Below are positions 46,253-54,732 of a stretch of DNA of 64,000 nt, piece after piece. The DNA is from Sulfitobacter brevis (GTDB taxonomy: Bacteria; Pseudomonadota; Alphaproteobacteria; Rhodobacterales; Rhodobacteraceae), in contig NZ_FOMW01000008.1 in NCBI RefSeq assembly GCF_900112755.1, positions 124,001 to 188,000 of the forward strand, read 5' to 3'. Numbering within the stretch: the stretch's first letter is position 1; each line of letters starts with the position of its first letter. Both the position numbers and the translations under genes were made by a program. The notes under the pieces were generated by a model. That model ran no database searches, was not told the DNA's origin, and saw nothing but the letters and a program-made list of their open reading frames with translations.

Positions 46253-46437
46253 TGGCGATCCGTAAGGAACATGAAATTCACACGCGTCGGCGGGGCCGCA
46301 ATGTTGGCGTCGGCCTGATGCTGGCCGGGTTCGTGGTGCTGGTTATGGTGCTGACCTTCGTCAAGATCACCAGCACCGATTTTACCAACGCCCCCGGCAC
46401 CCCTTCGCTTCCAGCGGCGACCAAGGGGACAAACTGA
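46252..46437 (+). CDS. Small membrane protein of the cytochrome oxidase operon (CoxF-like)
   Basis: A 61-residue protein: 20 basic residues, one membrane helix (VGVGLMLAGFVVLVMVLTFV, about 18-37) and a short periplasmic tail. It is coupled by TGATG overlaps to ctaB before and ctaG after. Small proteins in this place are found in many alphaproteobacterial cox operons and are sometimes named CoxF; their role in oxidase assembly is suggested by position only. Confidence 0.75.
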   Translation: MAIRKEHEIHTRRRGRNVGVGLMLAGFVVLVMVLTFVKITSTDFTNAPGTPSLPAATKGTN

Positions 46438-47012
46438 TGCCCTTGACCGGACCCCAGAAGACCGTAGCCCAAACCGTGAGCGTAGTCGTGCTTATGGGCG
46501 GGCTGGCTTGGGCCTCGGTGCCGTTTTATGACTGGTTCTGCCGTGTTACCGGCTTTGGTGGCGTGCCCGGTCAAGTGGCGCAGGGGTCTGACGAGATTCT
46601 CGACGAAACCATCAAAGTGCGCTTTGACGGATCGTTGAATGCAGGCATGCCGTGGGAGTTCAAACCCGTCGTGCGCGAGATGGAACTGCGCATTGGCGAA
46701 ACCGGACTGGCCTTCTACGAGGCTTACAATCCGACCAACCGCCCCATTGCAGGGCAGGCGAGCTATAACGTGACCCCCTATGCGGCGGGCGCGTTTTTCG
46801 AGAAGATCGACTGCTTTTGCTTTACCGAACAGGTGCTCGCCCCCGGTGAGCGCGTGATGATGCCGGTCAGCTTTTACGTTGACCCAGAAATCGTAAATGA
46901 CCGTGACGGGAAGTTTGTGCATTCCATCACACTGTCTTATACGTTTTACCAAATCGACCTGCCCGAGGGCTATGCCGCCCTTGATCAGGAAACAACAACA
47001 AACCTGAATTGA
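46437..47012 (+). CDS. ctaG: Cytochrome c oxidase assembly protein CtaG (Cox11)
   Basis: Membrane-bound copper chaperone that helps insert CuB into subunit I. The 191 residues have a cytoplasmic N-terminus, one helix ([21 protein letters not shown], about 11-31) and an immunoglobulin-like periplasmic domain. The copper motif C-F-C-F lies in [17 protein letters not shown]. It shares one base with the preceding gene and is followed by ctaE. Confidence 0.95.
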   Translation: MPLTGPQKTVAQTVSVVVLMGGLAWASVPFYDWFCRVTGFGGVPGQVAQGSDEILDETIKVRFDGSLNAGMPWEFKPVVREMELRIGETGLAFYEAYNPTNRPIAGQASYNVTPYAAGAFFEKIDCFCFTEQVLAPGERVMMPVSFYVDPEIVNDRDGKFVHSITLSYTFYQIDLPEGYAALDQETTTNLN

Positions 47013-47034
47013 CACTGGTGAGGGACGCCGCGAC

Positions 47035-47844
47035 ATGGCCCATGCAAAGAACCACGATTACCATATTCTGACACCTTCCAGCTGGCCGCTGCTTGGCTCG
47101 CTTTTCGGCGTTGTCATGTTGTTTGGCGCCGTCCTATGGATGCACGCCATCACGCCCTTCGTCTTCCTCGCGGGCTTTGTCGGCGTGCTATACGTCATGT
47201 TCGGCTGGTGGCGCGAAGTCGTGATCGAAAGCCATGTTGGCGATCACACCGGCGTTGTGCAGATCGGCCTGCGCTACGGCTTTATCCTGTTCATCATGTC
47301 CGAAGTGATGTTCTTCGTCGCGTGGTTCTGGACCTTCTTCAAACAGGCGATGTACCCGATGAACGAATACGCCGGGTCCGAATATGTCCCGCCGGTATTC
47401 GATCCAGTCAATGCCTTTGAACTGCCGCTGATCAACACGCTGATCCTGCTGCTGTCGGGTTGTGCGGTGACATGGGCGCACCACGCGCTGGTGCATGAAA
47501 ACAACCGCAAGGACCTGATCACCGGTCTGGCGATCTCCATTGTGCTGGGCGTGTTCTTTACCGCGCTGCAGGCTTACGAATATGGCGAATTGCTGCTGCA
47601 CCACGATTGGAAATTTGGCGAGGATGCGTTCTTCTCGGCGTTCTTCATGGCCACCGGCTTTCACGGGTTCCACGTCGTGATCGGCACGATCTTCCTCACG
47701 GTCTGCCTGATCCGCGCAATCCGCGGTGATTTCACCCCCGAGCAGCACGTCGGTTTCGAGGCCGCAGCTTGGTACTGGCACTTTGTTGATGTGGTCTGGC
47801 TGTTCTTGTTCTTCGCCGTCTACGTCTGGGGTGTTCCATCCTGA
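47035..47844 (+). CDS. ctaE: Cytochrome c oxidase subunit III
   Basis: Integral membrane subunit with seven helices in 269 residues. Typical family segments are [13 protein letters not shown] at the start, [20 protein letters not shown], and the C-terminal [13 protein letters not shown] and [23 protein letters not shown]. It follows ctaG by 22 bases and is followed by a terminator at 47887. Confidence 0.96.
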   Translation: MAHAKNHDYHILTPSSWPLLGSLFGVVMLFGAVLWMHAITPFVFLAGFVGVLYVMFGWWREVVIESHVGDHTGVVQIGLRYGFILFIMSEVMFFVAWFWTFFKQAMYPMNEYAGSEYVPPVFDPVNAFELPLINTLILLLSGCAVTWAHHALVHENNRKDLITGLAISIVLGVFFTALQAYEYGELLLHHDWKFGEDAFFSAFFMATGFHGFHVVIGTIFLTVCLIRAIRGDFTPEQHVGFEAAAWYWHFVDVVWLFLFFAVYVWGVPS

Positions 47845-47886
47845 TCTTGCGGGCTTGCATCCGCGCCCGCAGTCACTAAAACCCTC

Positions 47887-47923
47887 AAACGCGCGAAGCC
47901 TAGCGGTCTCGCGCGTTTTCCTT
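47887..47923 (+). terminator. Terminator between ctaE and the SURF1 gene
   Basis: AACGCGCGA (47888-47896) pairs with TCGCGCGTT (47909-47917) in a perfect nine-base stem, with TTTTCCTTT after it. It may separate the oxidase genes from SURF1, though SURF1 starts only 15 bases later, so it may act as an attenuator. Confidence 0.75.
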
Positions 47924-47937
47924 TGACCAAAGACGTG

Positions 47938-48621
47938 ATGATGCGCCGGACACTGTTCCTTTTGATTGTTGGCCTTGGCGGTGCCGCCATTCTGCTGGCG
48001 CTTGGCGTTTGGCAAGTGCAGCGGCTGGCGTGGAAACAGCAGATCATCCAGACCATCGAAAGCCGCATCGCCGCCGATCCCGTGGCCTTGCCCGCAGCGC
48101 CTGACGCGGAGGCAGACGCTTACCGCCCCGTTGCTGTTCAAGGCACGCTCGGCACCGGCGCATTGCATGTGCTGGTCTCGCAAAAAGAAACCGGTGCTGG
48201 CTACCGCGTCATCGCGCCGTTGTCGCTAGGCGAGGGCCGGATGATCATGGCCGATCTTGGTTTTGTGCTGGCCGCTGACAAAGCCAGCGTCGCGCCATCC
48301 GGCCCCGTCACTCTGACCGGCAATCTTCAATGGCCGCAAGAGGTCGATGGATTCACTCCTGCACCGGATATCCAAGGCAACATCTGGTTCGCCCGCGATG
48401 TCCCCGCGATGGCCGAGGTGCTTGGCACCGAACCCACGCTGGTCGTCGCACGCCGGATCGAGCCTGCCATTGCGGGGCTGAGTCCGCTGCCCGTGGCCAC
48501 AGCCCGCATCCCCAACGATCACTTGCAATACGCCATTACATGGTTCTCTCTGGCCGCGATCTGGCTGGCCATGTCGATCATGTTCCTGCGCCGCCGCCGC
48601 GCTCCCCAAACGAAAGGCTGA
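47938..48621 (+). CDS. SURF1 family heme A chaperone
   Basis: Assembly factor that delivers heme A to cytochrome oxidase subunit I. The product has two helices at its ends (LFLLIVGLGGAAILLALGVW and YAITWFSLAAIWLAMSIMFL) and a periplasmic core. Family motifs are GVWQVQRLAWKQ, the PV..G..L segment RPVAVQGTLG, and the conserved N-x-x-Y-x-x-T-W-F near the second helix (NDHLQYAITWFSL). No good ribosome site was seen; starts at 47935 (GTG), 47938 and 47941 are all possible. The gene ends three bases before thrC. Confidence 0.88.
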   Translation: MMRRTLFLLIVGLGGAAILLALGVWQVQRLAWKQQIIQTIESRIAADPVALPAAPDAEADAYRPVAVQGTLGTGALHVLVSQKETGAGYRVIAPLSLGEGRMIMADLGFVLAADKASVAPSGPVTLTGNLQWPQEVDGFTPAPDIQGNIWFARDVPAMAEVLGTEPTLVVARRIEPAIAGLSPLPVATARIPNDHLQYAITWFSLAAIWLAMSIMFLRRRRAPQTKG

Positions 48622-48624
48622 CCC

Positions 48625-50010
48625 ATGCGTTACATCTCCACCCGTGGCACGGCTCCTGTCCTGAGCTTTGAAGAGGCGATGCTGACAGGGCTGGCCCGCG
48701 ATGGCGGCCTTTACGTGCCCGAAACCATCCCGACGCTTAGCCGCGACGAGATCGCCGGTATGGCAGGGCAATCCTACGAAGAAGTCGCCTTTACCGTCAT
48801 GCGCCCTTTCATCGGCGATACTTTCACGGACGACGAATTTCGCGATCTGATCACCAAAGCCTACGCATGTTTTGGCCACTCCGCCCGTGCGCCAATGGTG
48901 CAACTTGCGCCCAACCATTTCCTGCTCGAGCTGTTCCACGGTCCCACATTGGCGTTCAAAGACTTCGCCATGCAGTTGATCGGCCAGATGTTCCAGAAAG
49001 CACTGGGTCGCAAAGGGGATCGTGTCACCATCGTCGGCGCCACTTCTGGCGATACCGGCTCTGCCGCGATCGAAGCGTTTCGCGGGCTGGATAATGTCGA
49101 TGTCTTCATCCTCTACCCGCATGGCCGCGTCAGCGAGGTGCAGCGCCGCCAGATGACCACGCCAAGCGAATCCAACGTCCACGCGCTTGCTGTTGATGGC
49201 GATTTCGACGATTGCCAAGCGCGCCTGAAAGACATGTTCAACGACTTCGAGTTCCGTGACGGCGTCAAGCTCGCCGGTGTAAATTCGATCAACTGGGGCC
49301 GCGTGTTGGCGCAGGTGGTCTACTACTTTACCGCCGCTGTCTCGCTTGGCGCGCCGGACCGCGAGGTCAGCTTTACCGTACCTACCGGCAACTTCGGCGA
49401 CATATTCGCAGGCTATATTGCCAAGCGTATGGGCCTGCCGATTGCCGATCTGGTGGTCGCGACCAACCAGAACGACATTCTTGACCGCTGCCTCAAGGGC
49501 CAAGGCTATCATAAGGGCGAGGTGCACGCCTCTATCAGCCCGTCGATGGACATTCAGGTTTCCTCCAATTTCGAACGTGCTCTGTTTGATGCCTACGAGC
49601 GCGATGGCAATGCTGTGGCGCAACTGATGGCTGAGCTGGGGCAGGGCGGCTTTGACGTCTCCCAAGGTGCGATGCAGGCGCTGCAAGATCTTTATCGCTC
49701 GGGCCGCGCCTCCGAGGCAGAAACAACCGAGACCATCGCGCAACTGCACACAACCACCGGCGAGCTGCTGTGCCCGCATTCCGCGGTCGGTGTGAAGGTC
49801 GCAGAAGACCAGCGCGATCCGTGTGTGCCGATGGTGACGCTGGCCACCGCTCACCCTGCCAAATTCCCCGATGCTGTGGAAAACGCCACTGGCATCCGCC
49901 CGGGCCTGCCGTCGCGCATGGCCGACCTGTTTGACCGCCCCGAACGTGTGACCCGTGTGGCCAACGATCTTGAAGCGCTTAAAACCCATATCAGAAAGGC
50001 GCTCGCATGA
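48625..50010 (+). CDS. thrC: Threonine synthase
   Basis: PLP enzyme converting O-phosphohomoserine to threonine. The 461-residue product has the N-terminal signature MRYISTRGTAPVLSFEEAMLTGLARDGGLYVPE, the PLP lysine in FHGPTLAFKDFAMQL, and the phosphate loop GATSGDTGSAA. The position after SURF1 and before an M16 peptidase gene is common in roseobacters. Overlaps the next gene by four bases (ATGA). Confidence 0.97.
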   Translation: MRYISTRGTAPVLSFEEAMLTGLARDGGLYVPETIPTLSRDEIAGMAGQSYEEVAFTVMRPFIGDTFTDDEFRDLITKAYACFGHSARAPMVQLAPNHFLLELFHGPTLAFKDFAMQLIGQMFQKALGRKGDRVTIVGATSGDTGSAAIEAFRGLDNVDVFILYPHGRVSEVQRRQMTTPSESNVHALAVDGDFDDCQARLKDMFNDFEFRDGVKLAGVNSINWGRVLAQVVYYFTAAVSLGAPDREVSFTVPTGNFGDIFAGYIAKRMGLPIADLVVATNQNDILDRCLKGQGYHKGEVHASISPSMDIQVSSNFERALFDAYERDGNAVAQLMAELGQGGFDVSQGAMQALQDLYRSGRASEAETTETIAQLHTTTGELLCPHSAVGVKVAEDQRDPCVPMVTLATAHPAKFPDAVENATGIRPGLPSRMADLFDRPERVTRVANDLEALKTHIRKALA

Positions 50011-51269
50011 GCCTGAACCACCACCGTCTTTCCAACGGCTTCCGCATCGTCACCGAACACATGCCCGGACTGGCCTCGGCCTCTATCGGGATTTGGGTCA
50101 ATGCTGGCGGACGTCATGAGACGCCCAACCAAAACGGCATCGCGCATTTTCTTGAGCATATGGCTTTCAAGGGCACCGCGCGCCGCACCTCGCTGCAAAT
50201 TGCCGAGGCGATCGAAGATGTGGGCGGTTATATCAACGCCTATACCTCGCGCGAAGTCACTGCCTATTACGTGCGGGTTCTGGAAAATGACGTGGCGTTG
50301 GGGCTTGATGTGATTGCCGATATCTTGCGCAATCCGATCCTTGATGACAGCGAGATCGAGGTCGAGCGCGGTGTGATCCTGCAAGAAATCGGTCAGGCGC
50401 TTGATACGCCAGATGACGTGATATTTGACTGGTTGCAGGAAGAAGCCTATCCGGACCAGCCCATCGGGCGTACCATTCTCGGCCCCGCAGAACGGGTCTC
50501 GGCCTTCAACCGCGAAGACCTGAAAACCTTCATCGCTGATCATTACGGCCCCGAACAAATGATCCTCTCGGCGGCGGGCGCCGTTGACCACGACCAGATT
50601 GTGAAACTGGCCGAAGAGCTTTTTGGCGATATGCCCGCCAAACCGCTGTTCGAAGTCGATGTCGCACGGTTCAGAGGGGGCGAGATGCGGCAGGTGAAAA
50701 CGCTGGAGCAAGCCCACTTCGCGCTTGGCTTTGAGTCCCCCGGTTACCGCGCCGAAGACATCTATATCGCCCAGATTTACGCCTCGGCGCTCGGCGGCGG
50801 CATGTCGTCACGGCTGTTCCAGGAAATCCGCGAAAACCGTGGCCTGTGCTATACGATCTTTGCCCAAGCAGGCGCCTATGCTGACACGGGCATGATGACG
50901 ATCTACGCCGGCACTTCTGCCGAACAGCTGCCCGATCTTGCTGGCATCACCATCGACGAGATGAAACGCGCCGCCAGTGATATGTCTCCTGCCGAGGTCG
51001 CCCGCGCCCGTGCGCAGATGAAGGCAGGCCTGTTGATGGGGCTGGAGAGCCCGTCAAACCGTGCCGAACGTCTGGCCCGTCTGATGCAGATCTGGGACCG
51101 TATTCCGCCGCTGGAAGAAACCATCGCACAAATCGACGCGGTCACCACCGGCGACGTGCGCGATTTTGCCCAGACCATGGCCGCTACCGCCCCCGCCGCT
51201 TTGGCGCTTTACGGTCCGGTCGAGGGTGCCCCGACTCTGGCCCAGCTTCAGGAGCGTCGCGCCGCCTGA
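50007..51269 (+). CDS. M16 family zinc metallopeptidase (processing-peptidase-like)
   Basis: Pitrilysin-family protease resembling the mitochondrial processing peptidase beta subunit. The inverted zinc motif HFLEH is near residue 48, with the third ligand glutamate in the EVERGVILQEI segment. The second half has the glycine-rich loop region ASALGGGMSSRLFQEIRENRGLCY. The 420-residue length is normal. It probably has all parts of one catalytic and one non-catalytic domain. Overlaps with thrC (ATGA) and the GNAT gene (TGATG) make this one operon. Confidence 0.92.
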   Translation: MSLNHHRLSNGFRIVTEHMPGLASASIGIWVNAGGRHETPNQNGIAHFLEHMAFKGTARRTSLQIAEAIEDVGGYINAYTSREVTAYYVRVLENDVALGLDVIADILRNPILDDSEIEVERGVILQEIGQALDTPDDVIFDWLQEEAYPDQPIGRTILGPAERVSAFNREDLKTFIADHYGPEQMILSAAGAVDHDQIVKLAEELFGDMPAKPLFEVDVARFRGGEMRQVKTLEQAHFALGFESPGYRAEDIYIAQIYASALGGGMSSRLFQEIRENRGLCYTIFAQAGAYADTGMMTIYAGTSAEQLPDLAGITIDEMKRAASDMSPAEVARARAQMKAGLLMGLESPSNRAERLARLMQIWDRIPPLEETIAQIDAVTTGDVRDFAQTMAATAPAALALYGPVEGAPTLAQLQERRAA

Positions 51270-51853
51270 TGCTGCTCCTGAAACGCAAACTCAAGGTCGA
51301 GACGGAGCGGCTGACCCTGCGTCCGCCAATCCACTCAGACTTTCGGGCGTGGACAGCGTTGAGGACCAACAGCGAGAACTTCCTCACGCCGTGGGAGCCG
51401 ACATGGGCTGCCGATCATCTAACCCGCAAGGCGTTTACCAATAGAGTCTACTGGGCGCAGCGGTCGGTCTCGGCGGGAACCGCGATGCCGCTCTTCCTGA
51501 TCCGCCGCAGCGATCAAACGCTCATCGGTGCCATCACCCTCGACAATATTCGCCGCGGTCCGGCCCAAGCGGGCACTCTGGGATATTGGACAGGTGCACC
51601 CTTTGCCCGCCAAGGTTTCATGCGCGAAGCCATCGAAGCGGTGGTGCACCAAGCCTTCAACCGCCTAGATCTGTCGCGGATTGAAGCTGCTTGTCTGCCA
51701 GAGAACGCTGCCTCGCGCGGCTTGTTGGAAAAATCGGGCTTCAAATACGAGGGCGTCGCTCAAAGCTATCTGCAAATCGATGGCCGCTGGCGCACCCACG
51801 TCCTCTATGCCGCCTTGCGCAAAGACCGTCGCGGCAAATCCGAAGCAGGTTAA
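51269..51853 (+). CDS. RimJ/RimL-type N-acetyltransferase
   Basis: GNAT-fold acetyltransferase of 194 residues. Conserved features are an N-terminal RLTLRPPI strand, the acetyl-CoA region TLGYWTGAPFARQGFMREAIEAV and the LDLSRIEAACLPENAASRGLLEKSGFKYEG block of ribosomal-protein acetyltransferases. The substrate is probably a protein N-terminus but that is not certain. The start shares one base with the peptidase stop. Confidence 0.9.
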   Translation: MLLLKRKLKVETERLTLRPPIHSDFRAWTALRTNSENFLTPWEPTWAADHLTRKAFTNRVYWAQRSVSAGTAMPLFLIRRSDQTLIGAITLDNIRRGPAQAGTLGYWTGAPFARQGFMREAIEAVVHQAFNRLDLSRIEAACLPENAASRGLLEKSGFKYEGVAQSYLQIDGRWRTHVLYAALRKDRRGKSEAG

Positions 51854-51861
51854 GCCCTCTT

Positions 51862-51905
51862 TTGGGCGTTAAATATCCCACGGGGGCGTGGGGGTGTGCC
51901 TCCCC
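51862..51905 (-). repeat. Diverged copy of the 17105 intergenic element, with hairpin
   Basis: On the minus strand this reads GGGATATTTAACGCCCAAAAGAG, close to the core at 17105-17140. It is preceded by GGGGG/CCCCC inverted repeats (51888-51905) that can form a hairpin. It lies between the GNAT gene and the oxidase gene. Confidence 0.4.
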
Positions 51906-52013
51906 CTACAAACATCTTAAAGTCGCGGCTCCTCATCGCGAACTATCCTCAACCTCACTTCCCGCTCAGATCATCCCTTGCATCCGCCCCCTAGCCGCAG
52001 GATCAATACACAC

Positions 52014-53432
52014 ATGAACTTGAACCCTGCTGATAGCGCCTTTGCCGCACGCCTCTCCGCCGATCTCGGTCCTGATATCCTGCGTCCCGCCGAGGCACGC
52101 TACCTCGAGGAACCGCGCGGTCTCTATGCAGGCCAGCAAGGTCTGCTGGCCCTGCCGCGTGATACGGCCGAGGTCGCGACCCTCATTTGCCACGCCAATG
52201 ACGCCCGCGTCGCGGTGATCCCTTATGGCGGGGGCACGGGACTGGTCGGCGGGCAGGTCATGCCCGAAGGTCCGACACCGCTGATCGTGTCATTGGAACG
52301 AATGAATCGCCTGCGCGGCACATATCCGCAGGAAAACACCTTGATCGCCGAAGCCGGGATGATCCTCGCCGATGTTCAGGCCGCCGCCGAGGCAGCCGAC
52401 CGGCTTTTCCCGCTGTCATTGGCTGCCGAAGGCTCGGCGCGGATCGGCGGAAATCTGGCGACCAACGCGGGCGGTACCGGCGTGCTGCGCTATGGCAATG
52501 CCCGCGACCTCTGTCTGGGGTTGGAGGCCGTACTGCCGGACGGGAAAATCTGGAACGGGCTGACCCGCCTGCGCAAGAACAATACCGGCTATGATCTGCG
52601 CCATCTGCTGATTGGCGCCGAAGGAACGCTCGGCATTATTACCGCTGCAGCTCTCAAACTCTTTTCGCCGCCCGCCCAAACCGGCACAGCGCTTATGATT
52701 GTCGACAGCCCCGCCGCCGCTTTGGCGCTATTGGCGCAGGCCCGCAGCCAGTTGGGCGAGATGGTCAGCGCCTTCGAATTGATGCATCGCCAAGGCTACG
52801 ACTTCCTCGCCGAAAAACTCCCCGAAATTCGCCAGCCGTTTGACGCGCCACCAGAGTGGAGCGTTTTGATCGATGTCGGTGTCAGCGGTGGCATTAATCC
52901 ATCGGAAGCGCTCGAAACCCTGTTTGCCAGTGGCATGGAGGCGGGCTTGGTCCACGACGGACTGATCGCGCAAAACCGCCAACAGGCTGATGATTTCTGG
53001 CGGATCCGGGAAATGATCCCCGAGGCAAACCGGCTCATCGGCTCGGTTTCGAGCCACGATATCTCGGTGCCGCTCGGGGCGCTGGCTGACTTCATCAAAC
53101 AAGCGGGTGCACGCGTCGCCGCAATCGGGGATTTTCGCATCAATTGCTTTGGCCATGTTGGCGATGGCAACCTACACTACAATGTCTTTCCACAGGTGGG
53201 CAAAGCCCGCGACGAGCATGATGGCCAGCGCGATGGCATCAAACGCGCGGTGCATGATCTTGTCGATGAACTTGGCGGCTCGGTCAGTGCCGAACACGGT
53301 ATCGGGCGGGTCAAGGTCGGCGATCTGGAGCGCTACGGTGATCCGGCGAAACTGTCGGCAATGCGCGCTATCAAAGCGGCGCTTGATCCAAACGGCATTA
53401 TGAACCCCGGTGCGGTTCTGCGCGCAGGGTAA
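52014..53432 (+). CDS. FAD-linked oxidase of the D-2-hydroxyacid dehydrogenase family
   Basis: Vanillyl-alcohol-oxidase-type flavoprotein related to D-2-hydroxyglutarate, D-lactate and glycolate (GlcD) dehydrogenases. The ATG at 52014 begins MNLNPADS. The FAD-binding part has PYGGGTGLVGGQ, EGSARIGGNLATNAGGTGVLRYGNARDLCLGLEAV and the LIGAEGTLGIITAA block. The C-terminal part has CFGHVGDGNLHYNV and SAEHGIGRVK, the metal- and substrate-binding segments of this family. Length 472. The substrate is not determined; D-2-hydroxyglutarate is a fair guess. Confidence 0.88.
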   Translation: MNLNPADSAFAARLSADLGPDILRPAEARYLEEPRGLYAGQQGLLALPRDTAEVATLICHANDARVAVIPYGGGTGLVGGQVMPEGPTPLIVSLERMNRLRGTYPQENTLIAEAGMILADVQAAAEAADRLFPLSLAAEGSARIGGNLATNAGGTGVLRYGNARDLCLGLEAVLPDGKIWNGLTRLRKNNTGYDLRHLLIGAEGTLGIITAAALKLFSPPAQTGTALMIVDSPAAALALLAQARSQLGEMVSAFELMHRQGYDFLAEKLPEIRQPFDAPPEWSVLIDVGVSGGINPSEALETLFASGMEAGLVHDGLIAQNRQQADDFWRIREMIPEANRLIGSVSSHDISVPLGALADFIKQAGARVAAIGDFRINCFGHVGDGNLHYNVFPQVGKARDEHDGQRDGIKRAVHDLVDELGGSVSAEHGIGRVKVGDLERYGDPAKLSAMRAIKAALDPNGIMNPGAVLRAG

Positions 53433-53468
53433 GGGAAGAGGGCGCGCCTCTTCCCTGTGAGGCTTAGT

Positions 53469-53999
53469 TTAGTGGCCGTCGAAGGCGCACAAAGCGTTCA
53501 CTTCCATGCCCATCGCCTCCAACCGCTTGCGGCCACCAAGTTCTGGCAGATCAATGATAAACGCGGTCGAGACGATCTCTCCGCCCAAGCGTTCGATCAA
53601 CTTGATGCCCGCCTCGGCTGTGCCACCGGTGGCCAGCAGGTCATCGACCACCAGCACCTTTTCACCGGGTTTGATGGCGTCGTCGTGAATTTCCACGATT
53701 GCCTCACCGTATTCCAGTTTGTAATCCTGACTGATTGTCCGCCCGGGCAGCTTGCCCTTCTTGCGGATCGGGACAAACCCCACCGAGAGTTGGTGCGCAA
53801 TCGCGCCGCCGAGGATAAATCCGCGTGCCTCCAGCCCCACCACTTTATCAATGTCGATACCCGCATAGGGATGCAACATCTGGTCAATCGCCATGCGAAA
53901 CCCACGCGGATCGGCGAAAAGCGTGGTCACGTCGCGAAACATGATCCCTTCGTGCGGGAAATCGACGATGGTGCGGATGTAGTCCTGAACCTGTTTCAT
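53469..53999 (-). CDS. apt: Adenine phosphoribosyltransferase
   Basis: Purine salvage enzyme making AMP from adenine and PRPP. The ATG at 53999 has AGGAG seven bases upstream. The 176 residues show the N-terminal [24 protein letters not shown], the adenine-binding [15 protein letters not shown], and the PRPP motif [14 protein letters not shown]. Stands alone, convergent to the FAD oxidase gene. Confidence 0.96.
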   Translation of the reverse strand: MKQVQDYIRTIVDFPHEGIMFRDVTTLFADPRGFRMAIDQMLHPYAGIDIDKVVGLEARGFILGGAIAHQLSVGFVPIRKKGKLPGRTISQDYKLEYGEAIVEIHDDAIKPGEKVLVVDDLLATGGTAEAGIKLIERLGGEIVSTAFIIDLPELGGRKRLEAMGMEVNALCAFDGH

Positions 54000-54142
54000 G
54001 AGGGGGCTCCTGCGCGCAAAGGCAATGATCGTTAAACGCCGCAAAGGCGCCAAAACAGTGAATGACAGGTAAACCAAATGACAGCATCGCCCGACGGGAC
54101 GCAACCGCGAATTTCGCTAGCAGAGCCCGGGGCGCTGACCGT

Positions 54143-54595
54143 TTAGCCCTTCAGCGGAGCATCGGTCTTGATTCGACGCAGCACAACATTGGTCTGGGCC
54201 GAGTTCACCGCGGGTTGGGTAAACAAAAACCCTTCGAGAAAATCGTTATAGGCCTCGATGTCGCGGCAGATCACCCGCAGGTGATAGTCGGCCTGACCGG
54301 TGGTGGCATAGCAATCTGTGACCTCGTCACGGCCCAACACGGCCTTGATAAACCGCTCCAGCGCGGGGGCGTCATGGCGCGTTAGATGCACATGCACGAT
54401 GGCCTCGAAACTCAGCCCCATCTTGGCCGGATCGACGACAGCGGCATAGCGGGTGATCACCCCCGCATCCTCCAACGCCTTGACCCGCCGCCAACAGGCC
54501 GAGGCGGAAATGTTTAACCGCTCCGCCAGTTGCGCATTGGGCAGGCGCGAATCTTGTTGCAGCAGCAAAAGCAGTGTGGTGTCAGTCGCGTCCAT
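54143..54595 (-). CDS. Lrp/AsnC family transcriptional regulator
   Basis: A 150-residue regulator: N-terminal helix-turn-helix (LLLLQQDSRLPNAQLAERLNISASACWRRVKALEDAGVI) and C-terminal RAM ligand-binding domain ending with the TNVVLRRIK strand. It is divergent from the indolepyruvate oxidoreductase gene with 137 bases between. Regulators in this place usually control the neighbouring amino-acid catabolism gene, so an aromatic amino acid or its keto acid could be the effector (inference). Confidence 0.92.
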   Translation of the reverse strand: MDATDTTLLLLLQQDSRLPNAQLAERLNISASACWRRVKALEDAGVITRYAAVVDPAKMGLSFEAIVHVHLTRHDAPALERFIKAVLGRDEVTDCYATTGQADYHLRVICRDIEAYNDFLEGFLFTQPAVNSAQTNVVLRRIKTDAPLKG

Positions 54596-54689
54596 ATCGG
54601 GCCTTTGGTGAATTTTTCCGTTGTGCGTTCCAATTGAGAAATGTTTACCCGATAGTCAGGCGTAGGGCTACAGGAATAGATGCGTAAAT

Positions 54690-54702
54690 CCACCAATGGT
54701 GG
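54690..54702. promoter_or_regulatory. Palindrome in the Lrp/indolepyruvate oxidoreductase gap
   Basis: CCACC-AAT-GGTGG is a perfect inverted repeat 30 bases before the oxidoreductase ATG. It is a candidate operator for the divergent Lrp-type regulator; I have no other support for this. Confidence 0.3.
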
Positions 54703-54732
54703 TGTAGGCTCGTCATTCAGGAGGCCCTTGCC

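Noticed and set aside
48226-49989. 587-residue open frame on the minus strand across SURF1 and thrC
   Set aside because: It is antisense to two clear genes, has no domain I recognise, and is rich in histidine, arginine and glycine in the way of GC-rich third-position shadows.
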